From Chimonanthus salicifolius (Eukaryota; Streptophyta; Magnoliopsida; Laurales; Calycanthaceae): a stretch of DNA of 64,000 nt. Below the pieces are notes generated by a model. It worked only from the letters and a program-made list of their open reading frames with translations, was not told the origin of the DNA and made no database searches. The translations under genes and the position numbers were made by a program. The DNA lies in the NCBI GenBank assembly GCA_013350335.1, contig CM023535.1, positions 22,041,746 to 22,105,745 of the forward strand. Reading direction: 5' to 3'. Shown in pieces: positions 46,975 through 59,274 of the stretch. Each line of letters begins with the position of its first letter. Position 1 is the stretch's first letter.

Positions 46975-47335
46975 CTCGGAACCGGGTACAGTGGCTTCGG
47001 ATCATCCGAACCACATCTAATCTAAGTCACTGACCTCAGAACTTGGTCTGACTTTGGATCGTCCGAAGATCGGGTCTCGGACCTTCCGAAGTCCATCCAA
47101 ACAGATAAAAACAGAGAAAACAGTCTCGGTGGGTCTGCATGCTCGGAACGTCCGAAGTCTGGGTTCAGAACTTCCGAGTGGGTTTGGTCCTTTCGAGCTC
47201 TGCTCGGTGCGTTCGAAAAGGTCTGGCTCGCCTCGGGCGTAACTGGGCTTCGGGGGAAGCTCGGAACGTCCGAGGGTGAAGCTGTCGGACCGTCCGAAGA
47301 TCGGCTCTCGGACCTTCCGAGAGTCTTCTTCCCCA
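46975..47335. repeat. Cluster of TCGGAnnnTCCGA palindromes
   Basis: About ten near-palindromes such as TCGGAACGTCCGA, TCGGACCGTCCGA and TCGGATCATCCGA lie within 360 bp. The same cluster is in the right LTR at 56258-56650, and a related one at 63725-63990. On the minus-strand transcript they are 500-860 nt downstream of the TATA box. Confidence 0.85.
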
Positions 47336-47831
47336 CTGTCTGCAACAACAGGCAGTGACGGCAGTCGGGCAGTGAAATGCAATCCCAGAAATGGAGGGTC
47401 TCCCGGACTCGGTTTTCACATTTGTCTGGGTTGTTGGACTCCTCTGGGAGTCCTCTTTCCATAGGGAACGGTTTAGAGCCTTGAAGCTCACTGGGCCATC
47501 CGATTTTAATGGTAAATCCTCACGGGTACATGAAACCCATGGTTTTTCCTTAGATTTAAAACTGGTTTTTCTCAATTAAAACAGGGTCAAATTCGGTTTT
47601 ATTTGATTCAAAACAGATTGAAATTTGAAAAGGAATGCAATGATACCTTTGCTTTGGTTCCTAGTTTGAAAATCCAAAATTTGAAAATCCTTTCTTCTAG
47701 CTACGGGTGACTGGAAAACAGATAAGGAATGAAGGCTAGAAAGGATCGGTCGGTCTGGTTTAGCTGAGAACAGAGAGACAGAGAGAAGAGAAGAAGATTT
47801 GGGAGTTCAAACAGCTGAACTAAGGGCTGGC

Positions 47832-47837
47832 TTTATA
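47832..47837 (-). promoter_or_regulatory. TATA box of Tekay 3' LTR
   Basis: CCTATAAAGCC on the minus strand; the right LTR has CCTATAAAACC at rev. 57153-57158, which would drive the element. A CTCT-rich leader follows. Confidence 0.65.
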
Positions 47838-48617
47838 GGAAAATCGCCGGAAAATCGGGCCGAGCAGCCACTGCATGCAGCCGCAGGACGCTTGCAATAG
47901 TAAACCGTCGGGCTTTCTGCTTGGTTGCAGATCAGTCCCCCAACAGTTTCCAAATTGCAGATAAGTCCCTGTTTTTAATAAAAACCGATTTTAAAACTGA
48001 AAACAATAATTTAAAAACTCAAAATATTAATCCAACCTTACAGATAGGTTGGCTTTTGAAAATCTCTATCACCATAAAAAATTTTGGAATTTAAATCTCG
48101 CTAAAAACCATTTATTTAAATAAAAACCATAATTTCTCAATATTTACTTAAATAAACAAATGTTAAAATAAACAATTTAGAAATCTTATTTTGAAGTGAA
48201 ATGAAATAACTAGACCATTCTTAAAATGGTCTAACACCAAATACCATTTTCAAAATTTATCTCTTTTCTGAAATTATTTAAAATAATTAAAACTCCCTTT
48301 CGGGGTTTTGACGGGCGGGTTTTAAATACCATTTTCTGAAAATAAAATTATTTTAAAATCAGAAATGCAAATCCTTTATTAAGGAAAATATTATCAACCA
48401 ATAATAATCACTCATCAACAAAATTTATAAAATAAACACAGCAAGCGGTAAATTACCAAAATGCCCCTCTAGCTGAACGAGCTGGATCACTGAGCTCACG
48501 AGCTCGGATTGGGCTACAACTGGGCTTTCCCCGAAGCCCTAACCGTAATATCCGAGATTAACCGGTTAAACAGGATTAATAAGCTAAAACACGCCTAATT
48601 TGGGGCAAGGTATTACA

Positions 48618-48635
48618 TCCTACCCCCCTAAAAGA
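48618..48635 (-). other. Polypurine tract of Tekay element
   Basis: Minus strand TTTTAGGGGGGTAGGA directly before the 3' LTR. Confidence 0.85.
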
Positions 48636-48652
48636 AAATTTCATCCCGAAAT

Positions 48653-51600
48653 TTAAAACAAACACTTACCTTCTTGGCCTGTGAACAAGTCAGGGTACAA
48701 CTTTTGCGTCGTCGCTTCAGGTTCCCATGACTCATGCTGCACGTCGCGATGTTGCCACAACACTCGCACTAGAGGTATAGACTTCCTCCTGAGCTCTTGA
48801 GTCCGACGCTCTAGAATCTTGACAGGCGCTTCTTCAAAAGTTAGGTCTTCTGAGACTTCGATCTCTTCAAAACTGATCACATGCGACAGGTCAGGCTCGT
48901 ACTTCCTTAACATAGACACGTGGAACGTTTTATCCACTCTCTCCAAAGCCTGAGGAAGATCCAACTGATAGGTCACTTCACCTATCCTCTTCAAGATCTC
49001 AAAGGGTCCAACATATCGAGGTGATAGTTTTCCCTTGCGCCCGAACCGCTGTACTCCATGACGTAGTGCCACTCGTAAGAAAACTCGGTCGCCAACTGCA
49101 AACTCCAAAGGTCGTCGCCTTTTGTCAGCATAACTCTTTTGACTGCTCTGGGCTGTCTTGAAACACTGTCTGATCATTTCAACTTGCTTTGACGTCTCAC
49201 GCACTAGGTCAGGTCCTAGCAGCGCTTTGTCCCCTACCTCGGTCCAACAAAGAGGTGACTTGCAAGGTCTGCTATACAGAGCCTCGTAGGGTGCCATCTG
49301 CACACTGAGTGATAACTGTTGTTGTAGACAAACTCGATCAAAGGCAAGTGATCTTCCCAACTTCCCTGCATATCCATCACACAAGCTCTTAGCATATCCT
49401 CTAAGATTTGAATGGTTCTCTCTGACTGACCATCCGTCTGAGAATGAAAACCAGTGCTGAAGCACAGCTTAGTCCCCAACTCTTCTTGCAATCCTTGCCA
49501 AAACCTTGACACGAACCTCGGGTCTCTATCAGATACAATGGATACAGGCACTCCATGCAATCTGACTATCTCCTTCAAATACAGTCTGCTTAGAGTAGCC
49601 AAAGAATCCGCCTTCTTGATCTGCAAAAAGTGAGCTGACTTCGTCAATCGATCGACTATTACCCAAATAGCGTCACTCTTTTTAGGAGACTTAGGAAAAT
49701 CAGTTACAAAATCCATTGTGATATGCTCCCACTTCCATTCAGCCACTTCTAAAGGTTGCATCTTTCCGCCAGGTCGTTGATGTTCCGCCTTCACTTGTTG
49801 ACAAGCTAGGCACTTGGACACAAAATCTGCTACCTCGCACTTCATACCTTTCCACCAGAAAAGTCATCGCAAGTCATGATACATCTTGTTCCACCGGGAT
49901 GCACCGCAAAGTGAGATCGATGAAAGTGATCAAGCACCTTTCTTCTGTACTCGTCCGACTTTGGCACAAACAGTTTATCTTTGAAAGTAAGACTTCTGTC
50001 TGCCTTGATCTTCCAATCCTCCAAAGTTGCTCTTCTTGAAAGCTGAGTCGCCAACTCCTTCGCTTCTGGGTCGCTCTGTTGTCCTTCCAACACTAATCTA
50101 ACTACCTCGGGTTGCAGAACCAGACTATGGATTCTTGCTGACCCGCTTCCTTCGATCAGCTCCAGATCGTACTCGGACAGAACTTCCAGCATCTTCCACT
50201 GCAAGGATGCCATCCTCTCAAGGTCGCTGTGAGACTTCCGGCTCAAGGCATCGGCCACTACGTTGGCTTTCCCTGGGTGATAGGAGAGACTGAAGTCATA
50301 ATCTCTCAGGTACTCCATCCATCTAAGCTGCCTCATATTCAAGTCTTTCTGAGTGAAGATATACTTGAGACTATGGTGATCAGAAAATACATTGAACTTC
50401 TCACCATATAAGTAATGTCTCCACAACTTTAACGAGAATACAACGGCTGTTAACTCCAAATCATGAGTCTGGTAGTTCTGCTCATGTCCTTTCAATTGCC
50501 TGGAGCCATAAGCTACTACATTCCCCTCTTGCATCAGCACACAGCCCAAACCAAACTTGGACGCGTCGCAATAAACATCGTAACCGCGTCCTTGCTCGGG
50601 TATCACCAACACTGGAGACATCGTCAACTTATCCTTAGCTCCTGGAATGCTTTCTCACAAGCTTCGCTCCACTCGAACTTGACGTTCTTCCTCGTCAGCC
50701 GAGTCATCGGCACCGCGATCTGAGAGAAGTGCGGGATAAACTTTCCGTAATATCCTGCTAATCCCAGAAAGCTCCGGATCTCGAACACGCTCTTGGGACT
50801 CTCCCAAGTCTTCACGGTCTCTACCTTCGCTGGATCTACCGAGATTCCTCCTGGAGACACCACATGTCCCAGAAATTGCACTTGAGTCAACTAAAACTCA
50901 CACTTGCTCAGCTTAGCGAACAGCTGATGCTCCCGAAGAGTCTGAAGAACAATCTGCAGATGACGCTCATGCTCCTCTTCTGACGACGAAAAGATCAAGA
51001 TATCGTTGATGAAGACTATCACGAACTCTCGCAGATACGGTCGAAACACGCGATTCATCAAGTCCATGAACATGGCTGGCGCGTTCGTCAAACTGAAAGG
51101 CATCACCACAAACTGGTACAAGCCATACTGCGTCCGAAAAGCAGTCTTTGGAATGTTTTCCTCTCGAATCCGCAACTGATGGTAACCCGACCTCAAATCG
51201 ATTTTCGAAAAACACTTTGATCCCCTCAAAAGATCAAAGAGGTCGTCTATTCTAGGCAACAGATACTTATTCTTAATAGTTACCTGGTTAAGCCGCCGGT
51301 AATCTATACACATCCTCATCGATCCATCCTTCTTTTTCACAAAGAGAGCAAATGCGCCCCACGACGAGTTGGGTTGACGGATAAAACCAACCCTAAGAAG
51401 CTTTTCTACCTGCGTAGCTAGCTCTCTTTGCTCTACCGGCGCCATCTGATAAAGTGCCCTGGAAATTGGAGATGTTCCTAACTGTAGGTGTATAACAAAC
51501 TCTATCTCTCCGCGTGGAGGTAGCCCAGCCAACTGGTCAGGAAAAACATCCATAAACTCACACACCACCCGAGGACTAACAGACCCTACACCACCTACAT

Positions 51601-53179
51601 CTTCCCAACCCATGCTTGCCACCACACTACCGGGATACGCCCTAAGGCCAGAGAAAGTGACTCTCATCCTTTCATAGGATACCAACTTCTCCATAAACCT
51701 CTCATCGGTTGAGGAGACCCCACGAATTCTCCTCTGAGAGCAGTCTATCAAGACTCCAAAAACAGACAACCAATCCATACCAAGGATGATGTCAAAGTCC
51801 GTCATTTCTAGAACCAGAAAATCATAGGACAACTCCACTCCACTAATCTTCAAAACACAAGATCTACACTCTTGGTTCGCCAAAGCCTTCTTACCCAAAG
51901 GTGAAACTACTATTAGCGGGTTAACTACTTCTACTGGTTTCAAGCCCAATCTAACACAACAAGTTCTAGAGATAAAGGAATGCGAAGCACCGATATCAAA
52001 CAATACTCGAGCCAAAAGACTGAAAAGATTAAGGGTACCTTCCATCACCGTGTTCTCCACCGGTTCTTCCTTCTGAGTCCCTATTGAGTAGACTCTCCCT
52101 TGAGGACGCCCTTGTCCTCTCCCTTAACCGTTCTGAGGTGGTCTGTTCCTCGGTGCCACTGAACCTCTGGAAGCCTGCTGAGAATCTCTGCCGACAGACG
52201 GCTGCGCCACAGAGAAGGAAACTCCGGTGCCTTGCGAAGGTGCTGCCTTACCAGAATAAGGACAATCCTTGAACAGGTGTCCGTTCTGCTGGCAGTGAAA
52301 GCACGCCCTCTCTCCTCTGGATTGGCAGAACTTAGAAGTATGCCCAGGCTGATTGCAGGTGTAGCATACGACTGGCCGAGAGTCAGACCGACTTGACTGG
52401 CCCACACTGGGTTGGCTCTTCTTGAAGAAAGGCCTCTTCTGCTAGTTGAACCTCGCCTTCTTATTGGAAGAAGGTTTCTGGGTGCCCTCAGTGCTCCGGT
52501 TGATTGAGTCCACCGCTTCCACATTTGAGGCGCGCTCGATAATCTCCTCCAGGGTGTTGAACACTAAGCCGGCCACTTGCTGCTGCAAGAAGGGTTTAAG
52601 TCCGTTCTCGACGTGGTGAATATTTTCATCCTCGTTGGCTGCAATCCACGGCACAAACTACATTAAGTCGATGTAGCGCATGGCATACTGTGCCACTGTG
52701 TCTGAACCTTGTTGGATATTGAGGAACTCTCTCTTCCTTAATTCATTCACCGTCTTTGGAAAATAACGGGCCAAAAAGGCCGCAGAGAACTCCTCCCAAG
52801 TCATCGGCTCGTAATTACGAACCAAGCTCTTCACCTCCCACCATTCATAGGCGTTCCTTTCAAGCTGGTAAGTCGCCAAGGTCACTTCAAATCGTCACCG
52901 ATTGCTAGGGTGTTGAGGATTCGGCTAATCTAAGTTAGCCAGTTCCTCGCAGTGCTGGGGTCTTCTATTCCCAAGAAGCTAGTCGGGTTCAAACGCTTGA
53001 ATTCTTTGAGAGCCGAGGTGGCCCTCTCTTCTGGCGTTCGGATTGGCGGACGTCATATGTTCAGCTATTTGCTGAAATGCTTTAACCGCCGCTCGTATCG
53101 CCTCATTCGGTAGGTCACAGGGTGGAAGACCAGTCCTCCTCCCACGGTAATTGGCTCCATTTGCATTGGGTCCTGACAT
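48653..53179 (-). pseudogene. Tekay gag-pol, broken
   Basis: Gag from the ATG at 53179: MSGPNANGANYRGRR, a capsid region (YQLERNAYEWWE, WEEFSAAFLARYFP) and two CCHC knuckles (CYTCNQPGHTSKFC, CFHCQQNGHLFKDC) at about 52260-52360. Protease: [37 protein letters not shown] and FINDILIFS, where the first Asp of the DD pair is Asn (AAC, rev. 51005-51007). RNase [14 protein letters not shown] and SDHHSL. Integrase: [34 protein letters not shown] and [12 protein letters not shown] terminus: [19 protein letters not shown], then a chromodomain-like tail with [18 protein letters not shown] at about 48720-48775, stop near 48653. Stops or frameshifts occur near 52979, 52655, 52440, 52122, 50890, 50627, 49842 and 49300. 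Not functional. Confidence 0.93.
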
Positions 53180-53382
53180 CTGTTATTTACACTTGTAAAT
53201 ATCATTAACCAATTTTAAGATCTTTATTAAAGCAAAACATACAAGTTGCAATAATCTCATTAGAATTCATTCAAAAATTCAAATACATGTAGAAGGGTTA
53301 GTAGGGTATGAAAACCCTTCAAAACAACAAAACTCAACCCTTACAAAAACAAACTCCCCGAAGCCCCCAACAAACAACTAAT

Positions 53383-53878
53383 CTAATCTTCCAATGAAGA
53401 TCCTGCCTCATCACCAAAGTAATAGAAGTTGTCCGGACAGGCCTCAGACTTGTGTCCGAACACTCCGCAAGTCAAACATGGTATAATCTCTGGTCCTCCT
53501 ACATAAGGACAATTTGTCCTTGTACTCCCGTGCTCGCGGAGTCCGCAAACAGGGCAAATTACACCGGGCGGATAGGGGCAGTAGGTAAAGTTGTGCCCCT
53601 CTTGATTGCAGAGTTCACACATATAGTCCGGGTACTCGTCTAAAGGCGGAGTAGCCGGAATATACTCGGGTGAGCTGTTCTCCCCTACTGACTCTTCAGG
53701 AATCGGGATATCTCCATCTTCCTCTACAGGCACAGCACCAACATGGTACTATGGGGATGCTACTTCCATCTCTTTTCCAAGTGCAATCTCGTCGAACTTC
53801 GGCACACTGGAGTCATCTGAAGAATCCAAGATGATTGGGTCGATAGGGGTCCCCTAGAAATACTCGATATTGCCTGAC
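53383..53878 (-). pseudogene. Extra zinc-knuckle frame upstream of gag
   Basis: Between the PBS and gag on the minus strand, an ATG at 53878 (MSGNIEYF) opens a frame of about 165 codons that ends at 53383. Two in-frame TAG codons (about 53856 and 53751) break the N-terminal part, and from 53733 it is open for 116 codons. The C-terminal half has three knuckle-like motifs: CELCNQEGHNFTYC, CPVCGLREHGSTRTNC (longer last spacing) and CLTCGVFGHKSEAC, set in an acidic Pro-rich protein. It is separate from gag, which has its own two knuckles. Nucleic-acid binding is the likely activity; its role in the element is unknown. Confidence 0.8.
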
Positions 53879-53977
53879 ATATCTGTATCACCAAATAAAA
53901 AGATGTCAAAAACAATAGCAATACTAAGGCAAAAGCAAGTCTAACTAGGTAGTATCCATCACAGTCCTAGAGTTGAG

Positions 53978-53994
53978 CCTGCACTCTGATACCA
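53978..53994 (-). other. Primer binding site, Met-tRNA type
   Basis: Minus strand TGGTATCAGAGTGCAGG, three bases inside the 5' LTR. The first 11 bases match the initiator-Met tRNA site. Confidence 0.9.
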
Positions 53995-53997
53995 AGC

Positions 53998-56900
53998 TGT
54001 CACGCCCCGACCCGAACGGTGGGCCCGGAACGTGACTGATTTTTTTTTTTTGAAAGATAAACTAAACCAACTCACAAGCATTCTAACTGGGCCAAATCAA
54101 CAGTTAGGCCCAGAGGTCACACATGATCCCAACATGTGGACTCAAACACATACCATAAGTCTACCTCACATAAAAGACATAATAATATCAATAACATCAA
54201 CACATAACATGCTCAAATCAAAATCAACCATTGATTATTACAAAACATCGATTCAAAGCCATTACAAAGGCATCAAAGTTTAGTACATCAAATTAATACA
54301 AATTAAGTACCACGTCCGGTACTTAATAAAAGTCAACGGTTTCAAGAACCAACAAGAAAAGATCAGGGCATTTCCCTCCGCAGGAATCCCAAAACACTGC
54401 TTCAACTTATCCACCCTAAGCTTGATAAAGAGGGTCATCCTCCTCGGGTTCATCGCCTGAAAGGTGAGTGGTGTGAGCTAACTAGCCCAGTGAAAGAAAT
54501 ATAACAATGCAGTTTAAGTAAAGATATAACAAGTTAGCAACCGTTCAAAATCACATGTTTGATAACAAAAAGCATAATCTCATATAAATCATCAACATCA
54601 TCAATTACTGCTATCATCCACCGTAACGCCTGCCGACTACGCTGAGACCAGTATTAAGTCTCGATACGGTCAAAATACATCCTTCCAAGTACATCTCCGG
54701 CTCTGACTTAGCCGATACTGACACCCTCAAGTCAGCAACTGACGACAGCATGGTCCACCCATGGTCCAGTAGACATAAACCATCTCTCATATGGCCGATA
54801 TTGGTTCAATAGCCCAGGTACGTGGAATCAGTCTTACATACTCATACGATCAACATCGTAATATTACAATCGTCATTAGCACTCTTACCATAGTGCATCA
54901 TGTCTAGGCACATGAGTGGGTTCATCAAATCTGAAACCACTCATTCCTCAATACTCAGCTCATCATAAAACCTATTTACAAAATCTGCAGAGTTAAGTTC
55001 CCTCACCGCGATGTGTGGTTTACGAGGTCTCTGTTTAAACAACACACAAGTGCACAATCAATATACATATCAAATACGTACACATACGTAGTATTTGAAA
55101 ATCATACGTTTTCCCACAAAATATCCAGTGTTCATGGAATTGAGTCTCCTACTTGGTTTCTATTCTTTTTAAATTATCATAATCTACAATATAATAATAA
55201 ATAAAAAGGGGCTCAGTCTAAAACTCATATTGTCTTCTGGGCATTGACCAGATTGATTTATTGAGTTAGGTCTAGATCCTCGGATCACTTCTCGATTGTC
55301 TTCTGGATAGGACAAGATCTGACATTTTGAGTTAGGCGTCGAGGTCACCCAGTGCCCGACTATATAGTGTCGGCCTGAAAGTGAATCACTCAGTGCCCGA
55401 CCAATATGGTCGGCCTAGAAGCGGATACAATAGTATTTACACTATAAGTAATAAGAGAAAAGGGGTTAGTACATTTTTAATTAACAAAATGGGGTACTAA
55501 GAATCAGTCTTACATACTCATACGATCAACATTGCAATATCACAATCATCATCAGCATTCTTACCATAGTGCATCATGTCTAGGCACATGAGTGGGTTCA
55601 TCAAATCTGAAACCACCCATTGCTCAATACTCATCTCATAATAAAACATGTTTACAAAATCGGCAGAGTTAAGTTCCCTCACTGTGATGTGTGGTTTACG
55701 CGGTCTCTGTTCAAACAACACACAAGTGCACAATCAATATACATAACAAATACGTACACATACGTAGTATTTGAAAATCATACGTTTTCCCAAAAAATAT
55801 CCAGGGTTCATGAAATTAAGTATCCTACTTGGTTTCTATCCTTTTTAAATTATCATAATCCACAAGATAATAATAAATAAAGGGGCTCAGTCCAAAACTC
55901 ATACTGTCTTTTGGGCATTGACCAGATTGACTTATTGAGTTAGGTCTAGATCCTCGAGTCATTTCTCGGTTGTTTTCTGGATAGGACCAGATCTGACATT
56001 TTGAGTTAGATCTCGGGGTCACCCAGTGCCCGACTATAGTGTCGGCCTAAAAGTGAATCACTCAGTGCCCGAGCAATAGGGTCGGCCTGCAAGCGGATAC
56101 AATAGTATTTACACTGTAAATAATAAGAGAAAAGGGGTTAGTACATTTTTAATTAACAAGAGGGTAATAAATCATCACATCATTAATCACATCAAATACT
56201 AATCAAGATTAGACAAAACACAATCAGATAATATTTTATCATTTAAAAACTGGGTCCCTCGGAACATCACCTCGGAACCGGGTACAGTGGCTTCGGATCA
56301 TCCGAACCACATCTAATCTAAGTCACTGACCTCGGAACTTGGTCTGACTTCGGATCGTCCGAAGATCGGGTCTCGGACCTTCCGAAGTCCATCCGAACCG
56401 ATAAAAACAGAGAAAACAGTCTCAGTGGGTCTGCATACTCAGAACGTCCGAAGTCTGGGTTCGAAACGTCCGAAGTCTGGGTTCGGAACGTCCGAGTGGG
56501 TTCGGTCCTTCCGAGCTCGGCTCGGTGCTTCCGAAAAGGTCTGGCTCGCCTCGGGAGTAACTGGGCTTCGGGTGAAGCTCGGAACGTCCGAGGGTGAACC
56601 TGTCGGACCGTCCGAAGATCGGCTCTCGGACCTTCGGAGAGTCGTCTTCCCTACTGTCTGCAACAGCAGGCAGTGACGGCAGTCGGACAGTGAAATGCAA
56701 TCCCGGAAATAGAGGGTCTCTTGGACTCGGTTTTCACATCTGTTTGGTCTGATGGACTCCTTTAGGAGTCCTCTTTCCCTAGGGAACGGCTTGGAGCCTT
56801 GAAGCTCACTAGGCCATCCGATTTTAATGGTAAATCCTCACGGGTACATAAAACCCATGGTTTTTCCTTAGATTTAAAACTGGTTTTTCTCAATCAAAAT

Positions 56901-57927
56901 AGGGTCAAATTCGGTTTTATTTGATTCAAAACAGATTGAAATTTGAAAAGGAATATAATGGATACCTTGGCTTTGGTTCCTGGTTTGAAAATCCGAAATT
57001 TGAAAATCCTTTCTTCTAGCTACGGGTGACTGGAAAACAGAGAAGGAACAAAGGCTAGAAAGGGTCGGTCGGTTTGGGTTTCAGCTGAGAACAGAGAGAC
57101 AGAGAGAAGAGAAGAAGATTTGGGAGTTCAAACAGCTGAACTAAGGGCTGGTTTTATAGGAAAATCACCGAAAAATCGGGCCGAGCAGCCACTGCATGCA
57201 GCCGCATGCAGCTTCGGCTGATGCTTGTAACAGTAAATCGTCGGGTTTTCTGCTTGGTTGCAGATCAGTCCCCCAACAGTTTCCAAATTGCAGATAAGTC
57301 CCCGTTTTTAATAAAAACCGATTTTAAAACTGAAAACAATAATTTAAAAACTCAAAATATTAATCCAACCTTACAGATAGGTTGGGTTTTGAAAATCTCA
57401 ATCACCATAAAAATTTTTGGAATTTAAATCTCGCTAAAAACCATTTATTTAAATAAAAACCATAATTTCTCAATATTTACTTAAATAAACAAATGTTAAA
57501 ATAAACAATTTAGAAATCTTATTTTGAAGTGAAAATGGTCTAACACCAAACACCATTTTCAAAATTTATCTCTTTTATGAAATTATTTAAAATAATTAAA
57601 ACTCCCTTTCGAGGTTTTGACGAGCGGGTTTTAAATACCATTTTCTGAAAATAAAATTATTTTAAAATCAGAAATGCAAATCCTTTATTAAGAAAAATAT
57701 TATCAACCAATAATAATCATTCATTAGCAAAATTTATAAAATAAACACAGCAGGCGGTAAATTACCAAAATGCCCCTCCAGCTGAACGAACTGGATCACT
57801 AAGCTCACGAGCTCGGATTGGGCTACAACTGGGCTTCTCCCGAAGCCCTAACCGTAATATCCGGGATTAACCGGTTAAACATGATTAATTAAGCTAAAAC
57901 ACGCCTAATTTGGGGCAGGGTATTACA
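53998..57927 (-). repeat. Tekay 5' LTR (right copy) with internal duplication
   Basis: 3930 bp. Longer than its partner by 660 bp because a segment of about 670 bp is present twice in tandem (about 54827-55500 and 55501-56160), both starting GAATCAGTCTTACATACTCA. The left LTR has it once (from 46179). Confidence 0.93.
54827..56160. repeat. Tandem duplication within the right LTR
   Basis: Two copies of about 665-675 bp. Copy 2 resembles the left-LTR version more (for example ATCACAATCATCATCAGCA) than copy 1 does (ATTACAATCGTCATTAGCA), as judged by eye. Confidence 0.85.
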
Positions 57928-57932
57928 CATAT

Positions 57933-59274
57933 CATACAATCAAATATTTCCATAAACGAAATATCTCTTATTCTTATGAGAGTAACTATGGAACATAGTG
58001 GTTCATACAAGTTTAACACAATAAGTACCACATGAGGTACTTTACAAAACATATGGTTTAAATGAACCAAAAGTCAACAAAGAGAAATTATCGTCTGTGG
58101 GAATCCCAAGAAACCGCAACAACTTATCCATCCTAAGCTTGATATATAGGTTCCTCCTCCTCGGGTACATCTCCTAATGTGAGTTGTGTGAGCTAACCAG
58201 CTCAGTAAAAGAACATAACAATACAGTGTAATGAATATCAGATTAGCCAAAAAATCCATACTATCAACATAATAGTTTTATCCTGCCAAAATCTCAACAT
58301 AATTCCATAACTGCTGACATCTACCGTAACACTTAGACACTACACTGACTATAAGTATTAAGTCCCTACATGGTAAAAATACAAATCTCGTAATTACATC
58401 TCCGACACACCTGAGCCGGTACTGACACACCTGGGCTACAACTGACACACCTGGGCTAATAAACGCAAACCGACACACCCGAGGCAGTTAGTCGACACAC
58501 CTGGGCCGATAATAGTTCAGTAGTTTAAGGGTACGTGGAAGCAGTATCGATATCATCATAGCTCATAAGCATTTCATCATCATAATCTCAATATACGATA
58601 AACATTGTAAATGTCAATAAGCATTCTTCACAATAATGCATCATGTCTAGGCATATAAGTGGGTTTATTAAGTCTGATTCTTGAAACCACTCATTGCACT
58701 AGATTCTCTTAACCTGATTTACTTCTACTGTAATGTTAAGTCTCCTCACCGAAAATATGTGGGGTATCGAAGGATCTATCAAACATGCAAATAGATGTAC
58801 AACCAATAATCAGTCAATATACATAGATACAATGTAATACATACTCATAGTATTTCAAATATTTTTATCCTATTTTCAGAAAAAAAACTCCAGGAGAAAT
58901 AGATCTGAGTCTCCTATTTGGTTACTAACAATTTTAAGTTACAATAATCAGCAATATATAATAGGGTGTTCAGGTCACTTCTCATATTCTCTTCTGGAAA
59001 TGAACATGTAGACGTATTGAGTTAGGCCTAGAGAGATAAGATGCTCAGGCCACTACTCTTATAGTGAGTTAAGCTTAGAGGTCACTCAGTGTCCGAACCC
59101 TTATTTTCTACCGAGCGCCAAAGATAATTGCTCAGCTACTGATAACTATCGGACTGAGTCAGCCACAGATAGAGAGTATCGGCCTGGAAGTGAATACATA
59201 ATATATATATTTACATAACAATACTAAGGAAAATGAGTTAGTATCACTTTTAATTATCAAACTGGGTATAAACA
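57933..59274 (-). mobile_element. Old gypsy LTR, part 2
   Basis: Continues the LTR begun at 45163. It shows diverged counterparts of Tekay LTR segments in the same order: AAGTACCACATGAGGTACTT, CATCCTAAGCTTGATATATAGG, TGTGTGAGCTAACCAGCTCAGT and CATCATGTCTAGGCATATAAGTGGGT. It also has a short tandem of CGACACACCTGGGC-like 20-mers at 58400-58510. Interrupted at 59275. Confidence 0.8.
58400..58510. repeat. CTGACACACCTGGGC short tandem repeat
   Basis: Five to six degenerate units of about 19-23 bp (ACTGACACACCTGGGCTA, ACCGACACACCCGAGGC, GTCGACACACCTGGGCC). Confidence 0.8.

Larger units (their letters stand above)
45348..48617 (-). repeat. Tekay 3' LTR (left copy)
   Basis: 3270 bp. It contains a minus-strand TATAAA (rev. 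47832-47837) in CCTATAAAGCC, the palindrome cluster at 46975-47335 and a short tandem repeat at 46697-46815. It has one copy of the segment that is duplicated in the other LTR. Confidence 0.95.
45348..57927 (-). mobile_element. Complete Tekay/Del-like chromovirus, TSD CATAT
   Basis: A 12,580 bp Ty3/gypsy element. Flanking repeat CATAT at 45343-45347 and 57928-57932. LTRs 45348-48617 (3270 bp) and 53998-57927 (3930 bp). Both begin TGTCACGCCCC and end GGTATTACA on the plus strand. PBS and PPT are in the right places for minus orientation. The internal 5.4 kb holds an extra zinc-knuckle frame, then gag, protease, RT, RNase H, integrase and a C-terminal chromodomain, the order of Tekay/Del chromoviruses. 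By eye the LTRs differ at about 5% over their first 430 bp, so the insertion is moderately old; frames are broken by stops and frameshifts. Inserted into an older LTR of a related family. Confidence 0.95.

Noticed and set aside
47017..47575. Overlapping minus-strand frames of 121-146 codons in the left LTR, Arg/Ser/Pro rich
   Set aside because: They arise from the palindrome-rich, G/C-rich LTR segment; counterparts in the right LTR are interrupted differently and no domain is recognisable.
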